Part shown: positions 24,000 through 32,333 of the stretch, piece by piece
Position numbering within the stretch: position 1 is the stretch's first letter
How the letters are laid out: every line of letters starts with the position of its first letter
Assembly (NCBI GenBank): GCA_024276795.1
Contig: JAJRWK010000008.1
Coordinates: 1 to 34,902 of the forward strand
Length of the DNA stretch: 34,902 bases
Reading direction: 5' to 3'
Origin: an archaeon
GTDB lineage: Archaea; Asgardarchaeota; Heimdallarchaeia; Heimdallarchaeales; JAJRWK01
Made by a program: the position numbers and the translations under genes
Notes under the pieces: model-generated
Told to the model about the DNA's origin: nothing
Databases searched by the model: none
Seen by the model: only the letters and a program-made list of their open reading frames with translations

Positions 24000-25822
24000 A
24001 TTTCACTAGCTCCTAGCACAAGATCGGCTTCAGCATGTTCTCTTGTTTTTCTCAGTTTGAAGATCTTTGATAGACGTTTTGAAATTCTCCACGAGATGAA
24101 GACTGCAAGCAAAATAGCAGTCACGCGGACCCGAGGGTTAGTGCCTACTCTTATTGTAGCAAATGCTTGATTATTCTCTTCTGATGATTCTGAGACTTCA
24201 TTTAAAATGTCGATATTTACACGAACATTCACGTTATGTTGGCCATAACTTTCAAATCGTGAGATTAACAAGACTTTTTCTCCCAGTCCCTCCAGAAATT
24301 TTATTCTTGTTTCCAGTTTGAGCTTTCCATCGATGTAGATTTGAACTTGGAATGATCCGACGGGAAGGGTTCCGTTATTCTTGACGGTTACAAAAATCTT
24401 GAGCGAACTCAATTCTTCAGGATCAGCGGGTTTCGACGTAATCTGTGCCACAACTAGGTCTGCGAATCGATACCACGATGAGTTAAACCCTGTAACCGAG
24501 GAGTTAAACGAGACAGAGTTGAGGGGAAACAAAGAATATGCTAAGCTTGCTTGTGGAGGTACGTGAGTTGGACTTGCGGAGTATCCAACCCCAGAACTAG
24601 GCGTTCTCATGAGGGGGATTAAAGTCTGATTCAAAGACTCATCTGAAACAGATACAATCGCGGGCGTGGTTAGATTCAAGGGCTCAGAATATAAGAAATA
24701 GGAAGTATCTGTTGCGTATACGGGAAGAAAAGACGTCGGATATTCTCTTGCAAATAGTGCGAAGGTCCCGCCAAATTTTAGCTTTGGAAATGCAAAAAAT
24801 TCAGCTGCATTCATTTCTTCTAAAGCGGTGAGTTGCGTTGCGGCTCCAAAGATTTGACCCCCGAAAAAGGCTGTGGGCATCCAAGTTATTGTGAGGTCTT
24901 TCTCGCTAGTTATTTGAGTAATCAGACCGTGAACGGGATTTCGTGGAACAATGTAGTAGGAGGTTTTGTTGCTCATGGCTAGAGAAGTGGTAAACCCGTC
25001 CTCGTATTGGATTAATACTCTGTTTGTTGTGTTAGACCATAAGTGGAGAGAAGATATATCTTCTGCGTCGGTATTATTTGAAAAAGCCACGGGAACTCCT
25101 TGGAAATTCTTTCCCTTAAGAAAAGACGGTAGGAGAAGAGTAGCAACACTTCCTCTGGTTGAATTAATTGTTAGAGAAACAACGATTGAGGGGCGTGAAG
25201 TCTGAATCTCGTCTCCAATTTCTGCTTGAAAAGAGTAGGCAGATCTTGCATCTTGAACATTGTAGATTTGGGAAACCCGTTCAAGGCTACTGGGGATGAG
25301 GGAAATCTCATTGTTAGGAGAGAGGGAATATACTTGAATCAATGCATTAGGCAATGTATTCACAAAGCGATAGCCATACATTCTTGCAGGGAGCACCGAA
25401 TAACCAAACGACAAGTCTTCAGTTTGTGAGATGTTTTCGGAAGCAACTATTACTTGCAAAGGGGCAGAGGACAGGATGAGTGATCCGTTTTTTATGTTAG
25501 ATATTTGTTCAGGAGCAATTCTCAAGGTTTTCCCAGGGTCAAGGTTCAGAATAGATGTATTGTTTACCAAGAATTCTGTGAGAATCTGAGTTTGGAATCC
25601 GGATGTGATGTAAATAGAAGTAGGATATTCTTTTGTGAACACAAGTGGCAAGTAATAGTAGTAAACTTGGCTTCCGCCGCCACCACCCCCGCCGCCGCCA
25701 CCACTTGGAGGAGTGGGGTCTCCTTCGGCACTCTCTGAAGCAACAGCTACTAGAGAGAAATGAACAGTGAAAAGCCCTAGAAGAATCATGATCAGTAGCA
25801 GAAGAAGCATGATTCTTTTCAT
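23996..25822 (-). CDS. Secreted, membrane-anchored CARDB surface protein with Gly10 linker
   Basis: The 608-aa protein has an N-terminal signal peptide (MKRIMLLLLLIMILLGLFTV to VAVASES). A ten-glycine tract follows in TPPSGGGGGGGGGGSQVYYYY. About 60-300 is beta-rich, and SLILSSAPLQVIVASENISQTEDLSFGYSVLP resembles the repeats of IgGFc-binding-type domains. About 450-575 is a CARDB adhesion-type domain: DLVVAQI, IFVTVKNNGTLPVGSFQVQIYIDGK and ILNEVSESSEENNQAFATI. A membrane helix (VRVTAILLAVFISW) and a basic tail (RISKRLSKIFKLRK) end the chain, so the bulk faces outside. It is coupled to DUF58 upstream and CPBP downstream by four-base overlaps. Confidence 0.82.
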   Translation of the reverse strand: MKRIMLLLLLIMILLGLFTVHFSLVAVASESAEGDPTPPSGGGGGGGGGGSQVYYYYLPLVFTKEYPTSIYITSGFQTQILTEFLVNNTSILNLDPGKTLRIAPEQISNIKNGSLILSSAPLQVIVASENISQTEDLSFGYSVLPARMYGYRFVNTLPNALIQVYSLSPNNEISLIPSSLERVSQIYNVQDARSAYSFQAEIGDEIQTSRPSIVVSLTINSTRGSVATLLLPSFLKGKNFQGVPVAFSNNTDAEDISSLHLWSNTTNRVLIQYEDGFTTSLAMSNKTSYYIVPRNPVHGLITQITSEKDLTITWMPTAFFGGQIFGAATQLTALEEMNAAEFFAFPKLKFGGTFALFAREYPTSFLPVYATDTSYFLYSEPLNLTTPAIVSVSDESLNQTLIPLMRTPSSGVGYSASPTHVPPQASLAYSLFPLNSVSFNSSVTGFNSSWYRFADLVVAQITSKPADPEELSSLKIFVTVKNNGTLPVGSFQVQIYIDGKLKLETRIKFLEGLGEKVLLISRFESYGQHNVNVRVNIDILNEVSESSEENNQAFATIRVGTNPRVRVTAILLAVFISWRISKRLSKIFKLRKTREHAEADLVLGASEI

Positions 25823-26727
25823 CGCAATCCCTTTCCTCTTCGTTTTGCACTATAATATGTCAGTAGTATTTGATCAACGACGTCTTTGGTCGAGGCTTCA
25901 ACAACCCGTATTTTCAGTGACCGCAAGGTCTTGACGAACTTTCGCATATTTTCAATCTCTTGAATTAGTGCTTCATAATAGATCCCTCGGTCGATAGGGT
26001 CAGAAAGATCAATTACGACAGGTTCTTTCTGATTTGGATCAAAGATTTTTACTTTCCCCAGTCTTCCGGGGAAAACGTACTCGAGGGGATCGCTGATGTG
26101 GATAACGTGGATATCATGACCTCGGCTAGCAGCAGCCCTAAATCCCTTTATAGTTTCTTCAAAATTATCATGCAAATCAGTAATGACAATGATTATGCTT
26201 CTTCTCTTGAGTTTTCCAGCAACTTCTCTGACGGAAGAACCTAGCGTCGTTGTTCCGCTGGGAATGACGCCGATAGCTTTTGACAACGCCGAGTAAAGAT
26301 GTCTTCTTCCTCCCCTAGGTGGAAGAAACAAGTCAATATCTGAAGAGAAAAGCCCTATTCCATAAAAGTCCCTGCTACTAATTGTAGCCTGCCCAAGTGC
26401 GGCCGCAGCTAAGATAGCAGACCTAATTCTAGGAGATCCTTCACCCAACAACATGGATTGACTGGTATCGATTGCAACAAAGACATTCACGTTCCTTTCT
26501 ACTTCGTACTCTCTTACAATAAGAGTCCCTGGTCTTCTAGCAGTTGCTCTCCAATCCACCCTACGCAAGTCATCACCAGGAACGTATTCTCTCAGATCAG
26601 CGTATTCCGTTCCTGGTCCAAGAAAGACAGACCTTCGGTGACCTTGCAGAAAAGTGGTTACTTTGATTCGAGACTGGATGAAGAGATTGCGAAGTTTACG
26701 GCGTAATAGGGGTTCCAGCATTTTCAT
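25819..26727 (-). CDS. DUF58 family protein with vWA-like fold
   Basis: The 302-aa protein has the DUF58 signature GPGTEYADLREYVPGDDLRRVDWRATARRPGTLIVREYEVE (37-77). Next comes a von Willebrand A-like core with a MIDAS-type motif VAIDTSQSM (D87, S89, S91) and a strand SIIIVITDLHDNFEE. DUF58 proteins are typically encoded beside MoxR ATPases and are thought to be partners in metal-dependent complex assembly or activation; here MoxR is five positions upstream in the same operon. No membrane helix is evident, although many DUF58 proteins have one. The 3' end overlaps the CARDB gene (ATGA), and the start is eight bases after the 541-aa gene. Confidence 0.9.
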   Translation of the reverse strand: MKMLEPLLRRKLRNLFIQSRIKVTTFLQGHRRSVFLGPGTEYADLREYVPGDDLRRVDWRATARRPGTLIVREYEVERNVNVFVAIDTSQSMLLGEGSPRIRSAILAAAALGQATISSRDFYGIGLFSSDIDLFLPPRGGRRHLYSALSKAIGVIPSGTTTLGSSVREVAGKLKRRSIIIVITDLHDNFEETIKGFRAAASRGHDIHVIHISDPLEYVFPGRLGKVKIFDPNQKEPVVIDLSDPIDRGIYYEALIQEIENMRKFVKTLRSLKIRVVEASTKDVVDQILLTYYSAKRRGKGLR

Positions 26728-26735
26728 CTCACTCT

Positions 26736-28361
26736 TTATTTGATCAGATCAAGGATCTTCTGCAACTCGATTTGGGCTTGACTTAATTCATCAGAACTGG
26801 GTGTGAAGACCGGATTCCAGAGAGCCGCATCAATAAGTAGAATGCTCTTGTCAACAGATGCGGTAGATGTTGCTGGGACTTTGTTCTTGATCCAGTCGAT
26901 CAATTCTTCGGGTGTGGGAATTAATTTTGCTTCTTTTTGCTGGGCAGCGTATTTGGAGATAATTGAGAGGTAAAGTTCTGCAACTGAGGGAAGTGAAGGA
27001 TTCTTAGCAATCAATCTCTGCTTGTCGATCAGCACTATCCGCAATCGTTCTATGTCTTCTATGGGGACAACAGCCGATTCTTCTGCGGTTTGTATTATCT
27101 TCTGGATTACTTGTTCTGCTTTCTTTTCCCTTTTAGAGTAGAAAAGTGAGACATAGAGGAAAACGGGAAGTAATGAGTAGAACAATTGAGGGTCTTCATC
27201 ATGAGCGGCAGCTGTCTGCTGAATAAACTTGGCCATGACATAATTCGAAAGAGGGAACAAGAGTAGCATTAGTGTGATAATGATTAACCATGCGAATCCT
27301 CCATTTTTGCCCGTATTGAAGACAAAGATCATGTCAGTAGCAAGGAAATAGGCAACCGAGAAACCTATTAGCCACTCCTCTCCCTCATTTGCGGCGAGGG
27401 CTCCTAAAGAACCGGCGACAGAGCCCAGAACAGGAATAAGGAGGAGAAGGAATTGCCAAGTGGGAAAGCCAAACAAAGCCCCGATAAGCATTGTGGTTAG
27501 CAAAACCCCTAAGCCACCAGTTCCAGCGCCCAGTGCAATGATTTGTAACATTTTTTCGCGGCGATTACCCCTAAGCCTTGAAGATGGATCGACTTGTGCT
27601 CTAAAACTAACATGATGCATAATCTTTGCGCCAGAGTACATCCCGGAGACAAATGTTATGACGATGAAAGAAGCTATGGCGATTGCTTGATGCAACTGAT
27701 CACTAGAGATCCCATATACCGAGATTAGTTTGGTAAGAATTTCACTATCTAAGCTCAGAGGTGAAAAATACACAACTGTGAGGACATATGAGAGCATGAA
27801 GGGAGAGTTTGTAGAACGGATTACATCAATAACTGTTGGCGTGTCGGAAGGAGACCAGATTGCATTTCTTGTAAAGTAAGGAAATCTCTGCTTGAGTTTG
27901 CTGACTCTAATAGTACGTTCGACTATTTCAGCAATGGTGTACACAATCCCTAATATCAAGCATATCACACCAACGTACCAGTTGGGATCGGCAGATCCAA
28001 ACAGAAGAATACTTGGGTCTATCAGTGCCCATGATGAGAAATCTTCCACGAATCTCTTAATCGGTGTTTGATATACTAAAGCAAATATTCCCAAGGCAAA
28101 ATAAGGAAGCCCAGGGAATATCGACGTCCAGGAATTGTGGGGTCGAAAAACAACGGCCGTACCTTTGATCGTTTCTCTAATGTGAACCCTAACTTGCGGA
28201 GGGTGAATACCTCTTCTGGCATAGATGTTTGCTCGTCGATTTCCTGGTTTGACCGTAGTTATTTTCATTCCAAAGAATTTCAAATAGGCTCTGACTTTAT
28301 CTACTACTCTTGAATAAGCATCTATTGGCTTTTTTTCTTGGCCTGTGGCTGCTACACTCAC
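26736..28361 (-). CDS. Polytopic membrane protein of the MoxR/DUF58 operon
   Basis: In this 541-aa protein, a soluble N-terminal part (about 1-85, with VRAYLKFFGMKITTVKPGNRR and VRVHIRETIKGTAVVF) precedes roughly ten membrane helices. Examples are ILLFGSADPNWYVGVICLILGIVYTIAEI, GLGVLLTTMLIGALFGF and AWLIIITLMLLLFPL. A soluble helical tail follows (about 420-541), including KKAEQVIQKIIQTAEESAVV and SVAELYLSIISKYAAQ. I recognise no family. Four-base overlap with the upstream 225-aa gene and eight bases to DUF58 make it a component of the envelope operon, probably its integral-membrane core. Confidence 0.85.
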   Translation of the reverse strand: MSVAATGQEKKPIDAYSRVVDKVRAYLKFFGMKITTVKPGNRRANIYARRGIHPPQVRVHIRETIKGTAVVFRPHNSWTSIFPGLPYFALGIFALVYQTPIKRFVEDFSSWALIDPSILLFGSADPNWYVGVICLILGIVYTIAEIVERTIRVSKLKQRFPYFTRNAIWSPSDTPTVIDVIRSTNSPFMLSYVLTVVYFSPLSLDSEILTKLISVYGISSDQLHQAIAIASFIVITFVSGMYSGAKIMHHVSFRAQVDPSSRLRGNRREKMLQIIALGAGTGGLGVLLTTMLIGALFGFPTWQFLLLLIPVLGSVAGSLGALAANEGEEWLIGFSVAYFLATDMIFVFNTGKNGGFAWLIIITLMLLLFPLSNYVMAKFIQQTAAAHDEDPQLFYSLLPVFLYVSLFYSKREKKAEQVIQKIIQTAEESAVVPIEDIERLRIVLIDKQRLIAKNPSLPSVAELYLSIISKYAAQQKEAKLIPTPEELIDWIKNKVPATSTASVDKSILLIDAALWNPVFTPSSDELSQAQIELQKILDLIK

Positions 28362-29008
28362 TTTTGTTTCCTCCGCGTTTTGTTTATAACAAGATAAGCT
28401 CCTACGAAACCAAATTGCAATGTTACGATTCCTAATGGAACTAGAAATATCCTAAACCACAGCCAGAATGAAGTTCGGTCCGGGAACCCATAGAGCTGGA
28501 TCAAAGGCTTTAGTTCTTCTCTCAACACAATGATTGATCCTTCTTTAGGGAATTGAACCACGACTTGCTTTTGAGGAGACTGGTTTCCACCGATTTCCGT
28601 TGAGCCAATGATAGTAACATTCAGATGAAAACTGTCGATTGGAGGCGGGTCAAGAGTAATAGTTTCAGTGATAGATTGATTTATCGCATCAAGAGCCTTG
28701 TTCACAGTGGTTGCTTTCAAATCAATGGGTTGATTTCCTTGAATGACTTGAATACTGATAAGAGTGATGAAAATTCGGGCTGCTACGTCTAAAGGCATTT
28801 CGTGAGCAATTACTGTAACATTAATGTTCTGGGATTCTTGTTCGGGCCACTGCAATTCTCCTGTTACTTGAATTTCAAGTTTGAATCCTTCCTCGAAATC
28901 TTCGACATACGTTTGTGTGGTGGGGGCAGCAACTCCATTGGATAAACTAATGGTTGTGATAATGAGAATCTCAAGGATGAGTATAGAAAAGAATTTGCTT
29001 GATTTCAT
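28358..29008 (-). CDS. Small signal-peptide protein with C-terminal membrane anchor
   Basis: About 216 aa from Met-10 of the ORF-track frame. This start is preferred because ATG at 29008 overlaps the upstream stop as ATGA, like other genes in this operon, and puts a signal peptide at the N-terminus (MKSSKFFSILILEILIITTISLSNGVAA). A single beta-rich extracellular domain follows (FKLEIQVTGELQWPEQESQNINVTVIAHEMP, then FHLNVTIIGSTEIGG). A membrane helix (FWLWFRIFLVPLGIVTLQFGFVGAYLVI) and a short basic tail (NKTRRKQK) end it. No family recognised. Its topology matches that of the two halves of the upstream 715-aa protein. Confidence 0.82.
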   Translation of the reverse strand: MKSSKFFSILILEILIITTISLSNGVAAPTTQTYVEDFEEGFKLEIQVTGELQWPEQESQNINVTVIAHEMPLDVAARIFITLISIQVIQGNQPIDLKATTVNKALDAINQSITETITLDPPPIDSFHLNVTIIGSTEIGGNQSPQKQVVVQFPKEGSIIVLREELKPLIQLYGFPDRTSFWLWFRIFLVPLGIVTLQFGFVGAYLVINKTRRKQK

Positions 29009-31152
29009 GATTTTTGCCTCCGATATATTTTCCACAGTTCTTGAATCAGATCGTCGGTATCTTGGATGATTCTGGCGGCTTCATCTTCATCCATTGGTGT
29101 TCCTTTTGTGTGTTCAATGGTTTCAACGAGTGGTTGGAGCAAATTGTAGGTTTCTCGAATTCTCTCAATGTCCACGGCATAGCCAAGCTCAATGAGTTCT
29201 TGCAGAGCAGCATCGAGATCGAAGCGGTCTAAAGATTGATGACTTATGGTTGCAAGTAGGTGCTTCAACATGTCGCGGACACCTTTTACGGCTTGCCAAG
29301 CCTGTCGTTCTGGTTTTTTCTGGAGTTCGAGAAGAATCTGTATCTGAGGAGATTCCAATAGAAGCTCCTCCTCGGTTTTTTCTTGTTGCTCCTCAAGCAT
29401 TCGTTGGAAACGCTTTCTGAAAACCCAGTACGCTAGAATAAACGCTAGTATCGGTGTAATAATTGCCAAAAGCGCGATTAGAAGCAGTTGCTGAGCTGTT
29501 GATTGGATGAGCTCTTGCTGGTTAAGGGTTTCAACCTTAAATTGTTCAAATTCGACGTTCAAGTTTTCAATGGCATCTAGTACGTCTTCAAAGCTGAAGG
29601 TTACTTGTAATGTGAATGGATCATGAAAGGCGTCTATTTGACGGAGCTCATCCCTGAAAGTAATTCTCTTTCTTCCGTCTTCTCCTCGCTCGAATTTCAT
29701 GAGGTCTGATGGCGATGCAGAGTACACGATTGCTCCTTTTGGTAATACAACGGCGTAAGTTATGTCAGCAGGAAAATATGGGATATCATCAGGTTGTGCA
29801 TTGGGATTCGCGAATTCAAGCCAGAACCTATTAATGTAGATCAACATTCCACTGTTGTTGTAGACCTCATAGGGCTTAGTCATGCGATACATTATGTAAT
29901 CTCCAGGATTATGAACAACGAAACGATCGGAAAAGACCTCATAGTTGAGCTCAGCCCCCGAAGAATCATAGGGAGTGAAGGCTCTTACTTGAGAAGTGTT
30001 TGCCCAGATCACGATTCTTGACTGTGGAAGTGGTAAGGCCATCTGGATGGTTTCTTCGGAAAGGCCATCCTTGAATAATTCAACTACGCCTGCCCAAATG
30101 ATGCGGTCATCTTTTGGTTCTATTGTTTCTTGAGCCAATGTAGAGGTCATGAATAATTGAGAAGAAAGAATGAAGATACTAATCGCTAAGAATGTTGCAA
30201 TTTTTCGTTGCATTGTTCTTGTCTTTTCCACATCCTTAGCTGTTTTTCGAGGCAGTTGTCTGGCCTCTTCAAGCTTTGGTTTGAATTGCCGTTTCACAAT
30301 GAGATATGCAAGTAAAATTGCTAATAAGGCGGCGATAAGGCTGAAAATGGCTAAGAGGACGAGAGCAAGATTTTGAAGCTCAAGTCTTTGCTCTTGTTGT
30401 TGACGGATTTCTTGCTGTTTTCTGTTTTGGTACACAATCTCTGTGAACTGCAAATAAATGGGGTCAAATGCATAAGTGATGACTCCGACAAAGGGATCAT
30501 GCTTGCTATCCATAGCTCGGTGCCGATATTCCCATTTTAGTCCGTAACGATCCCCTTCCTTGAAGAGTTCTGCATCTGTTGGTCCGTAGCTAACAATTCC
30601 TGCTCCTTCTGGGAGCACGACCGTGTATTTGTAGTCAGTATATGCATAAATCGTCGTTCCATTCTCAGGATCAAAATTTAAGGGAAAGTTTACAGTTTGT
30701 GTCTGAAAGATGACAATGAACCCTGTGTCTCCGATTACGTCAGGATCGTAATAAGCTTCGATTTCATACATGAAGGTTTGACTACTAGGTGTTATGGTAA
30801 TCCGATCGGGATATATGGTGAATTCAACTCTTGAGGGGTCATCGGGAGCTTCGGGATCCCAAATACGGGGCTCACCGATAATGTCTGATGTGTTCAAATA
30901 GAATTCTATGGAAACGCCGGCTAGCAGAAACCAAGATACTAGTCCTCTAAGATACTGCTTTGGTCGTTCATTCCCAACTGCTCGCTCATACTTGGCATAT
31001 TCTTCAATGTAAACATCACTCGGAGTTGATCTGACGATTTCCTGGTCGAGACGGGGATTGGATTCCTCAAGCTGATTTGCCAGAAGCTCCACGCTGGCAG
31101 CAACACTAGTTGTGATCAACACTAGTGCTAGGATCAAGAAGAATTTTTGCAT
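29005..31152 (-). CDS. Membrane protein with internally duplicated ectodomain-TM units
   Basis: About 715 aa from the ATG at 31152, which has AGGTG six bases upstream. The ORF track uses a GTG at 31161 with no ribosome site. It starts with a signal peptide (MQKFFLILALVLITTSVAAS). Ectodomain 1 ends YTVVLPEGAGIVSYGPTDAELF ... HDPFVGVITYAF and is followed by a membrane helix (LALVLLAIFSLIAALLAILLAYLIV). A second signal-like helix (RKIATFLAISIFILSSQLFMT) starts ectodomain 2, which ends YAVVLPKGAIVYSASPSDLM ... HDPFTLQVTFSF before another helix (LLLIALLAIITPILAFILAYWVF). The two halves are clearly duplicated. A cytoplasmic helical tail (about 590-715) completes it. Family not recognised; it sits directly after MoxR as a probable partner. 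Confidence 0.85.
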   Translation of the reverse strand: MQKFFLILALVLITTSVAASVELLANQLEESNPRLDQEIVRSTPSDVYIEEYAKYERAVGNERPKQYLRGLVSWFLLAGVSIEFYLNTSDIIGEPRIWDPEAPDDPSRVEFTIYPDRITITPSSQTFMYEIEAYYDPDVIGDTGFIVIFQTQTVNFPLNFDPENGTTIYAYTDYKYTVVLPEGAGIVSYGPTDAELFKEGDRYGLKWEYRHRAMDSKHDPFVGVITYAFDPIYLQFTEIVYQNRKQQEIRQQQEQRLELQNLALVLLAIFSLIAALLAILLAYLIVKRQFKPKLEEARQLPRKTAKDVEKTRTMQRKIATFLAISIFILSSQLFMTSTLAQETIEPKDDRIIWAGVVELFKDGLSEETIQMALPLPQSRIVIWANTSQVRAFTPYDSSGAELNYEVFSDRFVVHNPGDYIMYRMTKPYEVYNNSGMLIYINRFWLEFANPNAQPDDIPYFPADITYAVVLPKGAIVYSASPSDLMKFERGEDGRKRITFRDELRQIDAFHDPFTLQVTFSFEDVLDAIENLNVEFEQFKVETLNQQELIQSTAQQLLLIALLAIITPILAFILAYWVFRKRFQRMLEEQQEKTEEELLLESPQIQILLELQKKPERQAWQAVKGVRDMLKHLLATISHQSLDRFDLDAALQELIELGYAVDIERIRETYNLLQPLVETIEHTKGTPMDEDEAARIIQDTDDLIQELWKIYRRQKS

Positions 31153-31157
31153 GAGCT

Positions 31158-31277
31158 TCACCTAGATCCAATCTGGGCACAGATAGATGTAAGTATTTTC
31201 ACACTGGAACCAATCATTAATGGAACCTCTTCTATGGACAATTTTTTGCCCGAAGTATCAATTTCCGAAACTTGCAT
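31158..31277 (-). CDS. Possible 39-aa peptide between MoxR and the duplicated membrane protein
   Basis: This short ORF fills the otherwise empty gap after MoxR and is below the ORF-track cutoff. It reads MQVSEIDTSGKKLSIEEVPL, then MIGSSVKILTSICAQIGSR and TGA. A Shine-Dalgarno-like GGAGAG lies about seven bases before its ATG, and its stop sits within the ribosome-site region of the next gene, which suggests coupling. The SIEEVPLMIGSSVKIL stretch could form a short helix. No family is recognised and the length is near chance level; a conserved leader peptide is an alternative. Confidence 0.4.
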   Translation of the reverse strand: MQVSEIDTSGKKLSIEEVPLMIGSSVKILTSICAQIGSR

Positions 31278-31298
31278 TATTTTCTCTCCTAAAGTTCA

Positions 31299-32285
31299 TC
31301 AAGCTGGTTTTTCGAGAGCTGGTGGTTCAACGTATTTCAGGACTCGCTCAATGATAGTATCCGAATTAATACCTTCAAATTCCCATTCTGGCTTGATAAT
31401 GATTCGGTGGCGAAGAACCATTGGAGCAACTCTTTGAATGTCTCCTGGGCTAACATAGTCGCGTCCGCTCAACAATGCTCTTGCTTTCCCGGTGATCGCT
31501 AACCAGAGGCTAGCACGTGGAGATGCACCAATTTCAACTTCTTCGCTTTGACGAGTAGCGTTTACCAGTTTGACGATGTATTCCATGACTTCTTTCTCAA
31601 GCGTGACTCGCTCTCGGAGAACTTGTTGGACTTGAACGATTTCGCGTTTATCTAGAGAGGGGACAATTTGTTCCAACCTCGCATAGGCATCCTCCCCGGC
31701 AGTAAATCTTTCAACGATTTCTAATTCATCGTCGACTCGTGGGTATTCGACGAGTAATTTAAACACAAATCTGTCTAATTGGGCTTCGGGTAAGGGGTAA
31801 GTTCCTTCTTGTTCGACGGGATTTTGAGTGGCAATCACAAGAAAGGGTCTCTCTAGAGTATAGGTTTTTTCATCCATGCTTACTTGTCTTTCTTGCATGG
31901 CCTCAAGCATGGAAGCTTGTGTTTTCGGCGGTGCACGGTTTATTTCATCTGCAAGAAGGATGTTCGAAAAAATCGGCCCTCGCTTGAAATAAAATTCCCC
32001 CGTGCTGGGGTTATAAGCAGTGACGCCAGTAACGTCGCTAGGCATTAGGTCTGGAGTAAACTGAATACGACTAAAGTCACAACTAAGTGACTTTGCTAAT
32101 GCTCGAACGAGAAGCGTTTTTCCGACTCCGGGAACTCCTTCTAGGAGAACATGGCCATCGGCTAGTAAGCCGAGAAGCACTCCTTCTATGATGTCATCTT
32201 GACCTACAATAACTTTCTTTATCTCGGCAGTAGTTTTTTCTAATTTCTTAGCTATTGTTCCTATTGAAATCTCTTGTTTTGACAT
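31299..32285 (-). CDS. moxR: MoxR-family AAA+ ATPase
   Basis: The 328-aa protein has the complete MoxR architecture: VIVGQDDIIEGVLLGLLADGHVLLEGVPGVGKT with Walker A, and SDVTGVTAYNPSTGEFYFKRGPIFSNILLADEINRAPPKTQASMLEAMQERQV with Walker B. Sensor 1 is VIATQNPVEQEGTYPLPEAQLDRF and sensor 2 region is ASPRASLWLAITGKARALLSGRDYV. It hydrolyses ATP and probably acts as a chaperone-like activator of the DUF58/membrane complex encoded downstream. ATG start with GAGGT about eight bases upstream. It is the first gene of the tight operon running down to the CPBP gene; 48 bases separate it from the zinc-ribbon membrane gene upstream. Confidence 0.95.
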   Translation of the reverse strand: MSKQEISIGTIAKKLEKTTAEIKKVIVGQDDIIEGVLLGLLADGHVLLEGVPGVGKTLLVRALAKSLSCDFSRIQFTPDLMPSDVTGVTAYNPSTGEFYFKRGPIFSNILLADEINRAPPKTQASMLEAMQERQVSMDEKTYTLERPFLVIATQNPVEQEGTYPLPEAQLDRFVFKLLVEYPRVDDELEIVERFTAGEDAYARLEQIVPSLDKREIVQVQQVLRERVTLEKEVMEYIVKLVNATRQSEEVEIGASPRASLWLAITGKARALLSGRDYVSPGDIQRVAPMVLRHRIIIKPEWEFEGINSDTIIERVLKYVEPPALEKPA

Positions 32286-32333
32286 GTCTAATACCTCTTG
32301 TGTGATGATTGTTTAAGACTTATTCATTTTGAT

